This document shows, piece by piece, positions 26,404-35,403 of a stretch of 64,000 nt of DNA. Location: assembly GCF_022014595.1 (NCBI RefSeq), contig NZ_CP091740.1, positions 4,204,200 through 4,268,199 of the forward strand. Reading direction: 5' to 3'. Position 1 is the stretch's first letter; every line of letters starts with the position of its first letter. The DNA comes from Solitalea lacus. GTDB lineage: Bacteria; Bacteroidota; Bacteroidia; Sphingobacteriales; Sphingobacteriaceae. The notes below the pieces were generated by a model that searched no databases, was not told the origin of the DNA, and saw only the letters and a program-made list of their open reading frames with translations. A program made the translations under genes and the position numbers.

Positions 26404-26524
26404 AATTAATGTTTATAATAGGCAATTTCAAATGCCTTAAACTGAATTTACAAAATGATGCGTAAAGATAGAAAAACGAGCATCAACTCCCTTATGAAAA
26501 TAAATAAGGTTGTCGGTCAATTTA

Positions 26525-27418
26525 CTAAGAAATTGCTTTGGGCTTGTAACTAACCAGGTAAACCCCTGCAAATATCATTGCGGTAAAAATAAGTTTCTGA
26601 AAAGTAAGTGTGTCTTTCCCTAAACTCACAGCAATTACCGAAGCTAATACAGGTTGCAAATAAATATACGCTCCTACCACAGACGAATTTACAAATTTCA
26701 AAGCCCAGCCATTTAGTAAATAAGTAAGAAACGTTGTACACACTACAATAAAAACGATGGCACCCCAAATCATAACCGGAATATGAACCCAATCAACACG
26801 CACAAGGTCTTTAAATCCAAAAGGGAACACTAATATGGCCCCTATGATGAACGTCCATTTTACGATTGTGATAGCCTGGTATTTTTGAATCAGTGGCTTG
26901 GCAATAATGAGATAATAGGCATAGATAATGGCATTCAAGATCACGCAAATATCACCCAAAACCGTTCCTCCGATTAATGAAAAGCCGGGCCACAAAATCA
27001 TTAAAACAGCACCCGAAAGTCCAAGAATTAAACCAACTATTTTTAAAACTGTAGCTTTTTCCTTTAGCACCCAAAACGCTAACAAGGCCACAAACAATGG
27101 AGTGCAAACCATTTCAACAGCCGCTTTAATGGGTGTTGTAAGCGATAGTCCCTGAAAGAACAACAGCATATTGGCCCCTGTACCAGTTAGAGCCGATAGA
27201 AATAGCAGTCGGTAATCTTTTTTTTCGATGGGAGTAGCTGAGCCTGCGGAAATTTTACCCATCAACACAAACAGCAAGGCAGCTCCCCAAACCCTCAGTA
27301 CGATTAAACCGTAAGGAGCAATGTACACGGGCATTACTTCTTTAGCAATGGTAAACGTTGCCCCATAAATCAGGGAAACCAGAAAAAGCGCTGAATGAAC
27401 TTGTATGTTTTTGCTCAT
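26525..27418 (-). CDS. DMT-superfamily (EamA) transporter
   Basis: A 297-residue membrane protein with about ten hydrophobic helices in two EamA repeats (from LVSLIYGATFTIAKEVMPVY and from GDICVILNAIIYAYYLIIAK). The family exports amino acids or other metabolites; the substrate cannot be inferred. It stands alone between the yicC operon and the LacI gene. Confidence 0.88.
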   Translation of the reverse strand: MSKNIQVHSALFLVSLIYGATFTIAKEVMPVYIAPYGLIVLRVWGAALLFVLMGKISAGSATPIEKKDYRLLFLSALTGTGANMLLFFQGLSLTTPIKAAVEMVCTPLFVALLAFWVLKEKATVLKIVGLILGLSGAVLMILWPGFSLIGGTVLGDICVILNAIIYAYYLIIAKPLIQKYQAITIVKWTFIIGAILVFPFGFKDLVRVDWVHIPVMIWGAIVFIVVCTTFLTYLLNGWALKFVNSSVVGAYIYLQPVLASVIAVSLGKDTLTFQKLIFTAMIFAGVYLVSYKPKAIS

Positions 27419-27586
27419 AAGGATACTGCCGGTTTGGGGCCCGAATATCCGAATTTATGAGAGAAAACTGAAGCGTTGATTTTTTGGGTTTCAATAAAAA
27501 GATTAAGCCCAACTAATCATTATCTTCCGGTTATGAGACGAATTATATAATAGCTTTTTATGAACACTTTCAGGTTGGTAGTTTTC

Positions 27587-28612
27587 TTATAAATGAGACG
27601 AATCTCTGATCATTAAAGAAATAGGCGTAATAATAGGCTCTGTAACATACTCTACCGTTTCTCCTTTTTTAGTCATTAGCTGTAAAATTACCTCAACTAT
27701 TTTTTCACCTACCAAATCGGGATGTTGTTCAACTGTAGTTATTGCAGGAGATACGATACCTGACCTCGGGTCATTTGAATACCCCACAATTTTAAAATCA
27801 TTTGGAACACTAATACCAAATTCTCTGGCAACCTGCAAAGCGGCGATAGCCGATGTATCATTAGCAGTAAACAACCCATCAGGTATTGATTCCATCTTGA
27901 AGAGTTTATGCACAGATTCAACAGCGTTTTCTAACGTTAACTCATGAAAAAAGACCCACTCCTGCTTATAAGGAATTTTATATTTACGCAGCGCATCAAT
28001 GTAGCCCGCATAACGATCTTTATAGAGATTGCAGGTTAACGGGCCTGAAATATGCGCAATTGATTTACAACCGGAATTTATAAGATGCTCAGTTGCTTCA
28101 AAACCTCCCCGGTAATCATCTCCTTTTATAATTTGGGCAGGATAATAATCAACCGGAACACGGTCGTAAAACACCAGTGGGATTTGTTTACGAGTTAGAA
28201 CATCAAAGTGAGAGAAATCAGTAGATTGCAAGGTCGAGGCTACAATTACGCCATCTACCCTTGAGGCATACAGCGTATTTACCAATTCTTTTTCTAGTTC
28301 AGGAGAATCATTCGATTGGCAGATAATAAGGTTATATCCCTCTTTATGCAGCAAGTTTTGCACGACCGTTAATACCGCCGCATGAAAGTACATCGAAATC
28401 CGGGGAACAATGATCCCCACGGTTTGGCTTCGATTGCTTCTGAGATTAGAAGCCATCGGATTAAGCGTAAAATCAAGCTCAAGAGCCAGTTTCCTCACCT
28501 TCTCCTTCGTTTTATTGCTAATGCGAGGGTTGTCATTTAACGCCCTCGAAACAGTAGAGGGGGAAATTCCCAGTGAAGTGGCTATATCAATTATGGTTCT
28601 GTTTCTACTCAT
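27587..28612 (-). CDS. LacI-family transcriptional regulator of the uronate locus
   Basis: A 341-residue regulator. The DNA-binding domain is at 1-60 (TIIDIATSLGISPSTVSRAL, then the hinge MASNLRSNRS), followed by a periplasmic-binding-protein-like sensor (TVGIIVPRI, DGLFTANDTSAIAAL). It lies at the end of the susC-susD block and divergently from the catabolic genes. The palindromes TGCAAATGTTTGCA at 33497 and 33581 have the form expected for its operators. A uronate catabolite such as 2-keto-3-deoxygluconate is a likely inducer, by analogy with other uronate regulators; nothing in the sequence proves this. Confidence 0.92.
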   Translation of the reverse strand: MSRNRTIIDIATSLGISPSTVSRALNDNPRISNKTKEKVRKLALELDFTLNPMASNLRSNRSQTVGIIVPRISMYFHAAVLTVVQNLLHKEGYNLIICQSNDSPELEKELVNTLYASRVDGVIVASTLQSTDFSHFDVLTRKQIPLVFYDRVPVDYYPAQIIKGDDYRGGFEATEHLINSGCKSIAHISGPLTCNLYKDRYAGYIDALRKYKIPYKQEWVFFHELTLENAVESVHKLFKMESIPDGLFTANDTSAIAALQVAREFGISVPNDFKIVGYSNDPRSGIVSPAITTVEQHPDLVGEKIVEVILQLMTKKGETVEYVTEPIITPISLMIRDSSHL

Positions 28613-28747
28613 TGTATCTATTATTTATTATATATCTTTAAAAGAACCCCTGCCGAACTAACAAATTGCCTGTACGGCAGGGAAGCTTACTTTAAAGTCA
28701 AGTATGATCGAAAGTAATGTTTTCTAATAATTTTTATTAGTTATATC

Positions 28748-30322
28748 CTAGTTATATCCCGGATTCTGAACTAGCTTAGGATTTTTATCCCTTTCGCCTT
28801 GTGGAATTGGCAACAAGTAATATTGATTCAAAAAAACACGATTAGGCTGGGCGGCTACCCTGTCCAAAAAGTTGTCATCCTTCGGACGATAAACAGCCCA
28901 CTGCGCAGTTTCTGCAATACGCCAACGCTTAATATCAAAATAATAATGCCCTTCTAGAGCCATTTCAATCATTCTTTCATGGCGAATAATGGCTCTCATT
29001 TCTGCTTGAGTTTTACCTTGAAGTATCGGAGGCATTGCAACACTTGGTCGCTGACGAACGGCATTAACGGCATCATATACTGTTTGATCAGCCCCCACAA
29101 CTTCATTTTGGGCTTCTGCATACATCAATAAAACATCTCCATAACGCATAAGAATAAGGTTGGTTGGAGTGTCATATGCAAGTCCAACATTCTCATCTGT
29201 AACAGCTTTTCTTACCAAATAGCCCGTGCGGATATTATTGGTTTTGAAATCGTACCTAATATCTTTAAAAAGAATATTCCTGTAACTTGCACCCGGCCGG
29301 ATGATTGTAAAATCCATGCGCGGATCTCGGTTATCATACGGCTTTGCAGCATTAAATAAAGGTGATTGCGCTGCTGGAAGGCCATCTTTCATTTCATAAT
29401 TATCTACCAGATAAACGGTAGGTTGAATATTCGTCCAACCATTGCTCGAACTTTCCCTATTACCCAAGTATTTCTCAAATCTATTACCCTCACCGGTTCC
29501 TACTACATTATTGAACTGGATATCAAATATTACTTCCGAGTTATTCTCATACTTATAATCAAAAAGGTTAAAATAGTGGTCGTATAACTTGTAGTTTTTT
29601 GAATCGATAACCTCTTTGAAAGTTGCGGCAGCAGCAGCGAAATTACCCTCATATAACTGAACCTTTCCTTTAAGAGTACGAGCAGCATACTTGGTAGCGC
29701 GACCAAGATCGCTTTTTGTATAGGAAACCGGCAAATCGGCATAAGCTTCATCGAGGTCTTTGTATATCTGTGCTCGAACATCTGCAACAGGAGTTCGTTC
29801 TACCGTTGGAGTAGTTGCTTCTTCCAGTCCCAATGTTTTAGTGATCAACGGAACATCACCAAAGAAATTTATCAGATAAAAATAATTGAATGCCCTAAGG
29901 AATTTGGCTTCAGCCAGTAAGCGCTTTTTCGAGACTTCATCCATATTAATACCCGGAATTTTTTCAAGACACAAGTTGGCGCGATATACCCCTCGATACA
30001 ATCCTCTCCAACGCATAGCCGCAAAGCCAGAGGTAGCATTCGTTCCCGGGATACAAAACTCTGCCATCCCCCCCGGATTGTCACAAGGAGCCGCTATTGG
30101 AGAGATGATATCTGTCATGTTATAAAGTCCAAATGAATCTTCTCCTTGTAAAGCATCATAAACCGCATTTACCCCGGCTGTAGCATCCGCCCCATTTTTC
30201 CAGAAATTGCTTTCCTGCACCTGCGAATAGGACGTGGTATCTAAGAAATCCTTATTACAGGCGCTCAGTCCGAGTACTGAAGAAATGAATATATATGTCG
30301 ATATTTTATTGAATAATCTCAT
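28748..30322 (-). CDS. SusD/RagB-family surface glycan-binding lipoprotein
   Basis: A 524-residue lipoprotein: signal with lipobox LSAC (cysteine near residue 22), N-terminal TPR-like SusD domain (TSYSQVQESNFWKN), and the C-terminal RagB/SusD domain (RYGDVLLMYAEAQNEV, then RRIAETAQW-like end region). A TTG two codons upstream also lies in frame; the ATG at 30322 is preferred. SusD caps the SusC channel and binds the glycan. It follows susC by 20 bp. Confidence 0.95.
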   Translation of the reverse strand: MRLFNKISTYIFISSVLGLSACNKDFLDTTSYSQVQESNFWKNGADATAGVNAVYDALQGEDSFGLYNMTDIISPIAAPCDNPGGMAEFCIPGTNATSGFAAMRWRGLYRGVYRANLCLEKIPGINMDEVSKKRLLAEAKFLRAFNYFYLINFFGDVPLITKTLGLEEATTPTVERTPVADVRAQIYKDLDEAYADLPVSYTKSDLGRATKYAARTLKGKVQLYEGNFAAAAATFKEVIDSKNYKLYDHYFNLFDYKYENNSEVIFDIQFNNVVGTGEGNRFEKYLGNRESSSNGWTNIQPTVYLVDNYEMKDGLPAAQSPLFNAAKPYDNRDPRMDFTIIRPGASYRNILFKDIRYDFKTNNIRTGYLVRKAVTDENVGLAYDTPTNLILMRYGDVLLMYAEAQNEVVGADQTVYDAVNAVRQRPSVAMPPILQGKTQAEMRAIIRHERMIEMALEGHYYFDIKRWRIAETAQWAVYRPKDDNFLDRVAAQPNRVFLNQYYLLPIPQGERDKNPKLVQNPGYN

Positions 30323-30342
30323 AATCAAAAAATTCGTTTGCG

Positions 30343-33300
30343 TTAAAAACTGGTATTAATTCCCATGCTAAACACTTTAACATTCGGATGTTCGATATTG
30401 GTATTAGTAGAAGTACGTTCAGGGTCAAATCCATCAAAATTGGTAATGGTAAACAGATTTTGTGCATTTATATATACTTTTAAATCGCTCAGTTTTATTT
30501 TTTGAACGAATTTAGAAGGTATATTATAAGTCAACTGTACATTCTTTAATCGCAGGAAGGATGCATCTTGGACCCAAAAACTTGAATTCATGTTATTATC
30601 AGTGAATTTACTGGTCGTAAGTCGAGGTAATTCAGCGTTGGCATTATCCGGAGTCCAACGATCCATCCATTTTGCATTTATACGACGGGCAGTAGATCCT
30701 TCGGCCTGCCAGGTGTAGAAGTTAGAATTCAGGTAAGCATCCTGCTTATATACTCCGTTAAAGATTGTAGAAAGTTCAAAACCGTATGCTTTTACACTTA
30801 AATTTAACCCAAAGGTATATTTAGGAAGAACGTTTCCAATTACCTTTCTGTCATCACTTGTAATTTTATTATCCCCATTCACATCCGTATAGCGAATATC
30901 TCCGGGAGAAGTACTTACTTTAGAGTTACCACTGATCACCTTTTGCACAGGGGCAGCCATCACTTCATCAGCTGATCTGAAAATACCTGCCGCCTGATAC
31001 CCAAAAATAGAGCTGATTGGGTATCCTTCCTGAATGATAAATAAACTACCTGCGCGGATATTCTCGCCACGGAACTTAGAAACCTCATTATCAACATGAG
31101 TAATATTACCACCAATCGAAAGCTCCACCTTGCCAATCTTATCCGAATATTGCGTTGACAATTCCCATCCTTTGTTGGTAACTTCAGCCAGGTTTACTAC
31201 CGGCCCGCCTAAGCCACCTATGTAATCCGGAACATCTAAAGTATAAAGGATACCATTTGTTATTTTGTTAAAATAGTTTGCTTCAACATGTAGTTTAGAT
31301 TTAAAGAAGTCCATATCCATTCCTACGTTTTTAATGGTTGTGGATTCCCAACTGATACCCTGATTTACAAGGGCCGTAGGAGCAATACCGCCAGCTACTG
31401 AACCTCCAAAATTGTAGTTAACCCCTGAAGCATTGTATAATGACTGATAAGCATAATCATTACCGTTTGTATAATTATTTGGGTTGGTATTATTATTCCC
31501 CAGCTTACCCCATGATCCTCTGAGTTTTATATTATCCACATAATTGCGTAAACCCGCAGCAAATTTTTCTTCTGTAATTCTCCAAGCGGCAGAAAAAGAA
31601 GGGAAATATCCCCAACGATTACCAGGTGCAAAGCGGGAAGAGCCATCGGCCCGAAGGTTAGCTTCTAACAGGTATCTTCCTTTATAATCGTAGTTTAATC
31701 TTCCAAAAAATGATTTCATCGCCCATTCTGTAGCAGCTCCCTCAGTTTTAATATTATCCAGAGCAGTAGCTAATACCGGTGTTTCAGGGCTAAAAATCTT
31801 ACTCCCTGAACCTCCAAAATAATCTCTTTTATAAAACTCCTGACTATATCCCGCTAACGCACTCAAAGCATGTGCGTTTTTCAGAGTAACACTGTAATTA
31901 AGCGTTGGAAATAAGGTTAATGTGTAGTTTTTATCAAAACTGTTGAATAATGAATTTCCAGGGGTAGTAACAGGTTGTATATTTTTACCGGTTCTGAAAT
32001 TCCATAAATCGGCTTGCATTTGAAAGGTTGAGCTATTGTTTTGTCCATACCGAATACCTGCATTACCTTTCAAGAAGAGGTCTTTTAACAATTCAACTTG
32101 AACATACCCGATACCTGTTAAATCGAGTTTCTGATTCTGACTTTTTTCCAGTTCCAAGCGAGCAAGCGCATTATTGGTTTGTGCGTTAGCCCCATCCTGA
32201 ACCGCTCCGTAGCGACCATCCGGATGTTTAGGATAAATGTCCGGACTACTCATAAAAGTAAATAAGCTACTGATATCAGCAGGTCCTTTCTGTAAGCCTG
32301 TATTTATTGCAAAGTTGGTACCTGTTTTAATCCGATCGCTTATTTTTCCATCTATGTTCATGCGCAGCCCGTACCTTTTGTATGAAGTACTACTTATCAT
32401 CCCCTGGTTTTGCAGGTAATTGAGGGAAACATTATAAGTAATATTCTCTGTACCCCCGTTTACTGAAAGATTATGTTCTTGCATAGAACCATTCTTGAAA
32501 AGAAAACTAAACCAATCAGTATTAGGCCATCGAATAGGATCAATTGCTGAGCTATCTCTCCAACTTTGGATGAATTCAGGTTTATACACAATAGCATCTC
32601 CCATATTAATTCGTGACTCATTAATCAACCCCATTACTGTAGGAAAATCAGTAATCATGTTTAATGAATTGGGCATTTTCTGAATCCCGCTGTAAACACT
32701 ATAGCTCAGACGTGGTTTTCCGGTTTTCCCTTTCTTAGTAGTAACCAAAATAACCCCATTGGCCGCCCTTGAACCATATATGGAAGCTGCCGCTGCGTCT
32801 TTTAAAACACTTATGTTTTCCACATCGTTAGGATTGATATTATTAATCGGCGCTTCAATTCCGTCCACCAACACTAAAGGAGAGGCACTATTGAGGGTAC
32901 CCGTTCCCATAATCCGTATGGATACACTTTCATTGCCCGGCTGACCAGAAGACTGGTTTACATACACGCCAGATGCAGTTCCTGAAAGTGCCGAAGCCAG
33001 GTTAGTCAATGGTCTGTTTTGAATTTGTTTTGCGGAAACAGTTGCTACGGATCCGGTAAGATTAACTTTCTTTTGGGCGCCATAACCCACTACTATTACC
33101 TCCTCAAGTGCTTTCGCACTTTCAGTAAGTATTACATTGATCATTACGGCTTGGCCAACAGTTACTTCCTTGTTATTAAAACCTAACATGCTAAACTCAA
33201 GTAGATCTCCTACTTGGGCCTCTAACTGATAAGCTCCTGAACCATCAGTAGCCGTAGCTTTTGTCTGGTTTTTAATACTTACCGTTACACCCGCCAGTGG

Positions 33301-33417
33301 CAGACCTGATGGGTCACTAACCGTGCCCTTGATTTTTTTGAGTTGTGCCCAACTATGATGAGGGGCGAAGAGCAGCAGGCATAAAAGCCCTAATAGTGTA
33401 AACTTTTTTACTTTCAT
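30343..33417 (-). CDS. SusC/RagA TonB-linked outer-membrane receptor
   Basis: A full-length protein of 1024 residues. Signal peptide ending SWAQ (residue 25), regulatory-like domain at about 28-105 (IKGTVSDPSGLPLAGVTVSI), TonB-box-like EEVIVVGYG, plug (about 115-225, SVLKDAAAASIYGSRAANGV), and a barrel ending in phenylalanine. It imports oligosaccharides with SusD. Its start is 80 bp from a palindromic operator candidate that overlaps the -33 element of a plausible promoter. The substrate, by its partners, is a uronic-acid glycan. Confidence 0.97.
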   Translation of the reverse strand: MKVKKFTLLGLLCLLLFAPHHSWAQLKKIKGTVSDPSGLPLAGVTVSIKNQTKATATDGSGAYQLEAQVGDLLEFSMLGFNNKEVTVGQAVMINVILTESAKALEEVIVVGYGAQKKVNLTGSVATVSAKQIQNRPLTNLASALSGTASGVYVNQSSGQPGNESVSIRIMGTGTLNSASPLVLVDGIEAPINNINPNDVENISVLKDAAAASIYGSRAANGVILVTTKKGKTGKPRLSYSVYSGIQKMPNSLNMITDFPTVMGLINESRINMGDAIVYKPEFIQSWRDSSAIDPIRWPNTDWFSFLFKNGSMQEHNLSVNGGTENITYNVSLNYLQNQGMISSTSYKRYGLRMNIDGKISDRIKTGTNFAINTGLQKGPADISSLFTFMSSPDIYPKHPDGRYGAVQDGANAQTNNALARLELEKSQNQKLDLTGIGYVQVELLKDLFLKGNAGIRYGQNNSSTFQMQADLWNFRTGKNIQPVTTPGNSLFNSFDKNYTLTLFPTLNYSVTLKNAHALSALAGYSQEFYKRDYFGGSGSKIFSPETPVLATALDNIKTEGAATEWAMKSFFGRLNYDYKGRYLLEANLRADGSSRFAPGNRWGYFPSFSAAWRITEEKFAAGLRNYVDNIKLRGSWGKLGNNNTNPNNYTNGNDYAYQSLYNASGVNYNFGGSVAGGIAPTALVNQGISWESTTIKNVGMDMDFFKSKLHVEANYFNKITNGILYTLDVPDYIGGLGGPVVNLAEVTNKGWELSTQYSDKIGKVELSIGGNITHVDNEVSKFRGENIRAGSLFIIQEGYPISSIFGYQAAGIFRSADEVMAAPVQKVISGNSKVSTSPGDIRYTDVNGDNKITSDDRKVIGNVLPKYTFGLNLSVKAYGFELSTIFNGVYKQDAYLNSNFYTWQAEGSTARRINAKWMDRWTPDNANAELPRLTTSKFTDNNMNSSFWVQDASFLRLKNVQLTYNIPSKFVQKIKLSDLKVYINAQNLFTITNFDGFDPERTSTNTNIEHPNVKVFSMGINTSF

Positions 33418-33470
33418 AGAATTGGAAGGATAATTTCGATTGATTACATATTAACAGGTCTATTGGAACA

Positions 33471-33502
33471 CAATAATATAGGGCAGAAATCAAAAATGCA
33501 AA
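33471..33502 (-). promoter_or_regulatory. Candidate susC promoter
   Basis: On the minus strand TTTG (33502-33499) is followed after 20 bp by TATTATTG (33478-33471), one base from TAnnTTTG. The TTTG lies inside the palindrome at 33497-33510, so a bound repressor would block the promoter. Confidence 0.5.
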
Positions 33503-33510
33503 TGTTTGCA
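33497..33510. promoter_or_regulatory. Palindromic LacI-type operator candidate 1
   Basis: TGCAAATGTTTGCA, a perfect inverted repeat around a central TG, with flanks A and CAAA identical to those of copy 2. It is 80 bp upstream of susC. Confidence 0.7.
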
Positions 33511-33580
33511 CAAATAAATTAAATCAAAATCTTTATTTTTTAGATTTTTAACTAAATACAAACTTTTTTAAAATTTTTTA

Positions 33581-33594
33581 TGCAAATGTTTGCA
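33581..33594. promoter_or_regulatory. Palindromic LacI-type operator candidate 2
   Basis: TGCAAATGTTTGCA, identical to copy 1 including flanking bases, exactly 84 bp away (eight turns of B-DNA), and 110 bp upstream of kdgK. Confidence 0.7.
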
Positions 33595-33703
33595 CAAAAA
33601 TTTAGATTAGCCCCATGAAGCGACAGGAGTGCTTCACGTTATCGAACGCTCCTGCTCGTAAATAATTGAATGACTATTTAGACTTGAGTTACAATAAGAA
33701 AAT

Positions 33704-34717
33704 ATGATTACAACTTTTGGTGAACCTTTGCTCAGACTGTCTCCTCATATCTCAAAAGGTGAGGCAGGAATATATGTTGGAGGTAGCGAGGCAAATGTTT
33801 GCATTGCCTTGGGAACTTGGGGAAATCAGGTGGGGTACATCAGCAAACTACCCAGTAATGAATTAGGACATTCAATACATGATTATTTAATTCATAACAA
33901 TGTAAATACTGATCATGTTTATCAGGAAGGTGAAAGGGTTGGCATTTACTTCTTGATGCAAGGGGCCGATTTACAACATTCTTCGGTTATTTATGATCGA
34001 AACCATTCGGCCTTTAGTCAATGGAAGCCTGGAGAAACCGATTGGTTGACAATATTGAAAGGGAGTACGTGGTTTCATTGGAGTGCAATTACACCGGCAT
34101 TAAATCCAGAATTGGCTCAGGTATGCCATGAAGCATTAAAAGCAGCAAAAGAATTAGGTTTATTTATTTCAGTAGATCTTAATTATCGATCAAAATTATG
34201 GCAATATGGCAAAAAGCCTATCGACGTAATGCCCCAACTCGTTCAGTTTTGCGACTTAATCATGGGAAATATTTGGGCCGCTAATACCATGCTAGGAACT
34301 CCGTTGATAAATGAAGAGTTTAATAACGCTAACAAGATGGAGTACAATAAGGCTGCTGTTGAAGCAGCAGATAAGGTGTTCAAATGTTTTCCAAATTGTA
34401 CCCAAACGGCCTTTACGTTCCGCTTCTCTGATGCTGCTGAGCATACAAGTTTGTTTGCAACGTTGAATACAAAAACGAATCATTATTTATCCAACACCTA
34501 TATAAGTCACAACGTTATCGATCGGGTTGGTAGTGGAGATGCTTTTATGGCTGGACTAATTTACGGCTTCTCAAATAAGTGGGAGGAACAACAAATCTTG
34601 GAATTCGCAGTGGCTTCAGCTTATTGCAAATGGCATATTTTGGGCGACCATACCACTGCAAGCGTAAAGCAGATTATGGATACTTCAGCTAAATTTCATG
34701 AAACATACTCAAGATAA
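33704..34717 (+). CDS. kdgK: 2-keto-3-deoxygluconate kinase (PfkB family)
   Basis: A 337-residue sugar kinase. N-terminal ITTFGEPLLRLSP, the substrate-pocket motif GGSEANVCIALGTWG near 26-40, and the C-terminal catalytic signature DRVGSGDAFMAGLIYG (catalytic Asp near 285). In this locus it phosphorylates KDG to KDPG. First gene of the plus-strand catabolic operon; it overlaps eda by 20 bp. The codons for EANVC contain a 13/14 match to the operator palindrome. Confidence 0.92.
   Translation: MITTFGEPLLRLSPHISKGEAGIYVGGSEANVCIALGTWGNQVGYISKLPSNELGHSIHDYLIHNNVNTDHVYQEGERVGIYFLMQGADLQHSSVIYDRNHSAFSQWKPGETDWLTILKGSTWFHWSAITPALNPELAQVCHEALKAAKELGLFISVDLNYRSKLWQYGKKPIDVMPQLVQFCDLIMGNIWAANTMLGTPLINEEFNNANKMEYNKAAVEAADKVFKCFPNCTQTAFTFRFSDAAEHTSLFATLNTKTNHYLSNTYISHNVIDRVGSGDAFMAGLIYGFSNKWEEQQILEFAVASAYCKWHILGDHTTASVKQIMDTSAKFHETYSR
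33790..33803. promoter_or_regulatory. Operator-like palindrome inside kdgK
   Basis: GGCAAATGTTTGCA matches 13 of 14 bases of the two intergenic palindromes. It lies within codons for Glu-Ala-Asn-Val-Cys. Its centre is 209 bp (about 20 helical turns) from copy 2. Confidence 0.4.
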
Positions 34718-35354
34718 AATTCTTCGTTTACTGGTTGAAGATGGCATGCTTCCTCTGTTTTATCATGATGATTTAGAGGTGTGCAAATCAGTAATTAAAG
34801 CCTGTTATGAGGGTGGAGCACGGTTGTTTGAGTTCACACATAGAGGTGTAAATGCTAAAGAACATTTTGCTGCTTTGCGTTTATGGACTCGAGAGGTAAT
34901 GCCGGAACTATTATTAGGAGTTGGAACAGTGAAAAACGCGGATACGGCCAGATTTTACGCAAATGCAGACGCCGATTTTATCGTTTGTCCAATCGTTGAT
35001 GAGGATACTTCATCCGTTTGTTCGGAACATGAGCTCCTTTGGATTCCGGGCTGTATGACGCCAACAGAAATTGCCAGAGCCGAAAAGTTGGGCGCAAAGG
35101 TTGTAAAACTTTTCCCTGGAGAGCTTTTGGGTAATCAGTTTATAATATCGATTCGTCCATTATTTCCTGACCTTTCTTTTATAGTTACTGGCGGAGTAAC
35201 TACAGAAAAAGAGAATTTACGTGGATGGATAAATGCCGGAGCGAAAGCTGTTGGAATGGGTTCAAAATTAATGGCAACAGAATGGGTTGATAATAAGCAA
35301 TTCATTAACATAACCAATTCTGTAAAAGAAGCACTGGAAATATTGAAACAATAA
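34698..35354 (+). CDS. eda: KDPG aldolase
   Basis: A 218-residue class I aldolase splitting KDPG to pyruvate and glyceraldehyde-3-phosphate. The family motifs are GVGTVKNADTARFYANADAD and AKVVKLFPGE, where the lysine forms the Schiff base, and the phosphate-binding VTGGVTTEKENLRGWINAGA. Translationally linked to kdgK by a 20-bp overlap. The enzyme closes the uronate pathway. Confidence 0.95.
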   Translation: MKHTQDKILRLLVEDGMLPLFYHDDLEVCKSVIKACYEGGARLFEFTHRGVNAKEHFAALRLWTREVMPELLLGVGTVKNADTARFYANADADFIVCPIVDEDTSSVCSEHELLWIPGCMTPTEIARAEKLGAKVVKLFPGELLGNQFIISIRPLFPDLSFIVTGGVTTEKENLRGWINAGAKAVGMGSKLMATEWVDNKQFINITNSVKEALEILKQ

Positions 35355-35403
35355 CCGAATAGATGATAATGTTATAAAGTCAACCACCTAACCCAAATAG
35401 CTA

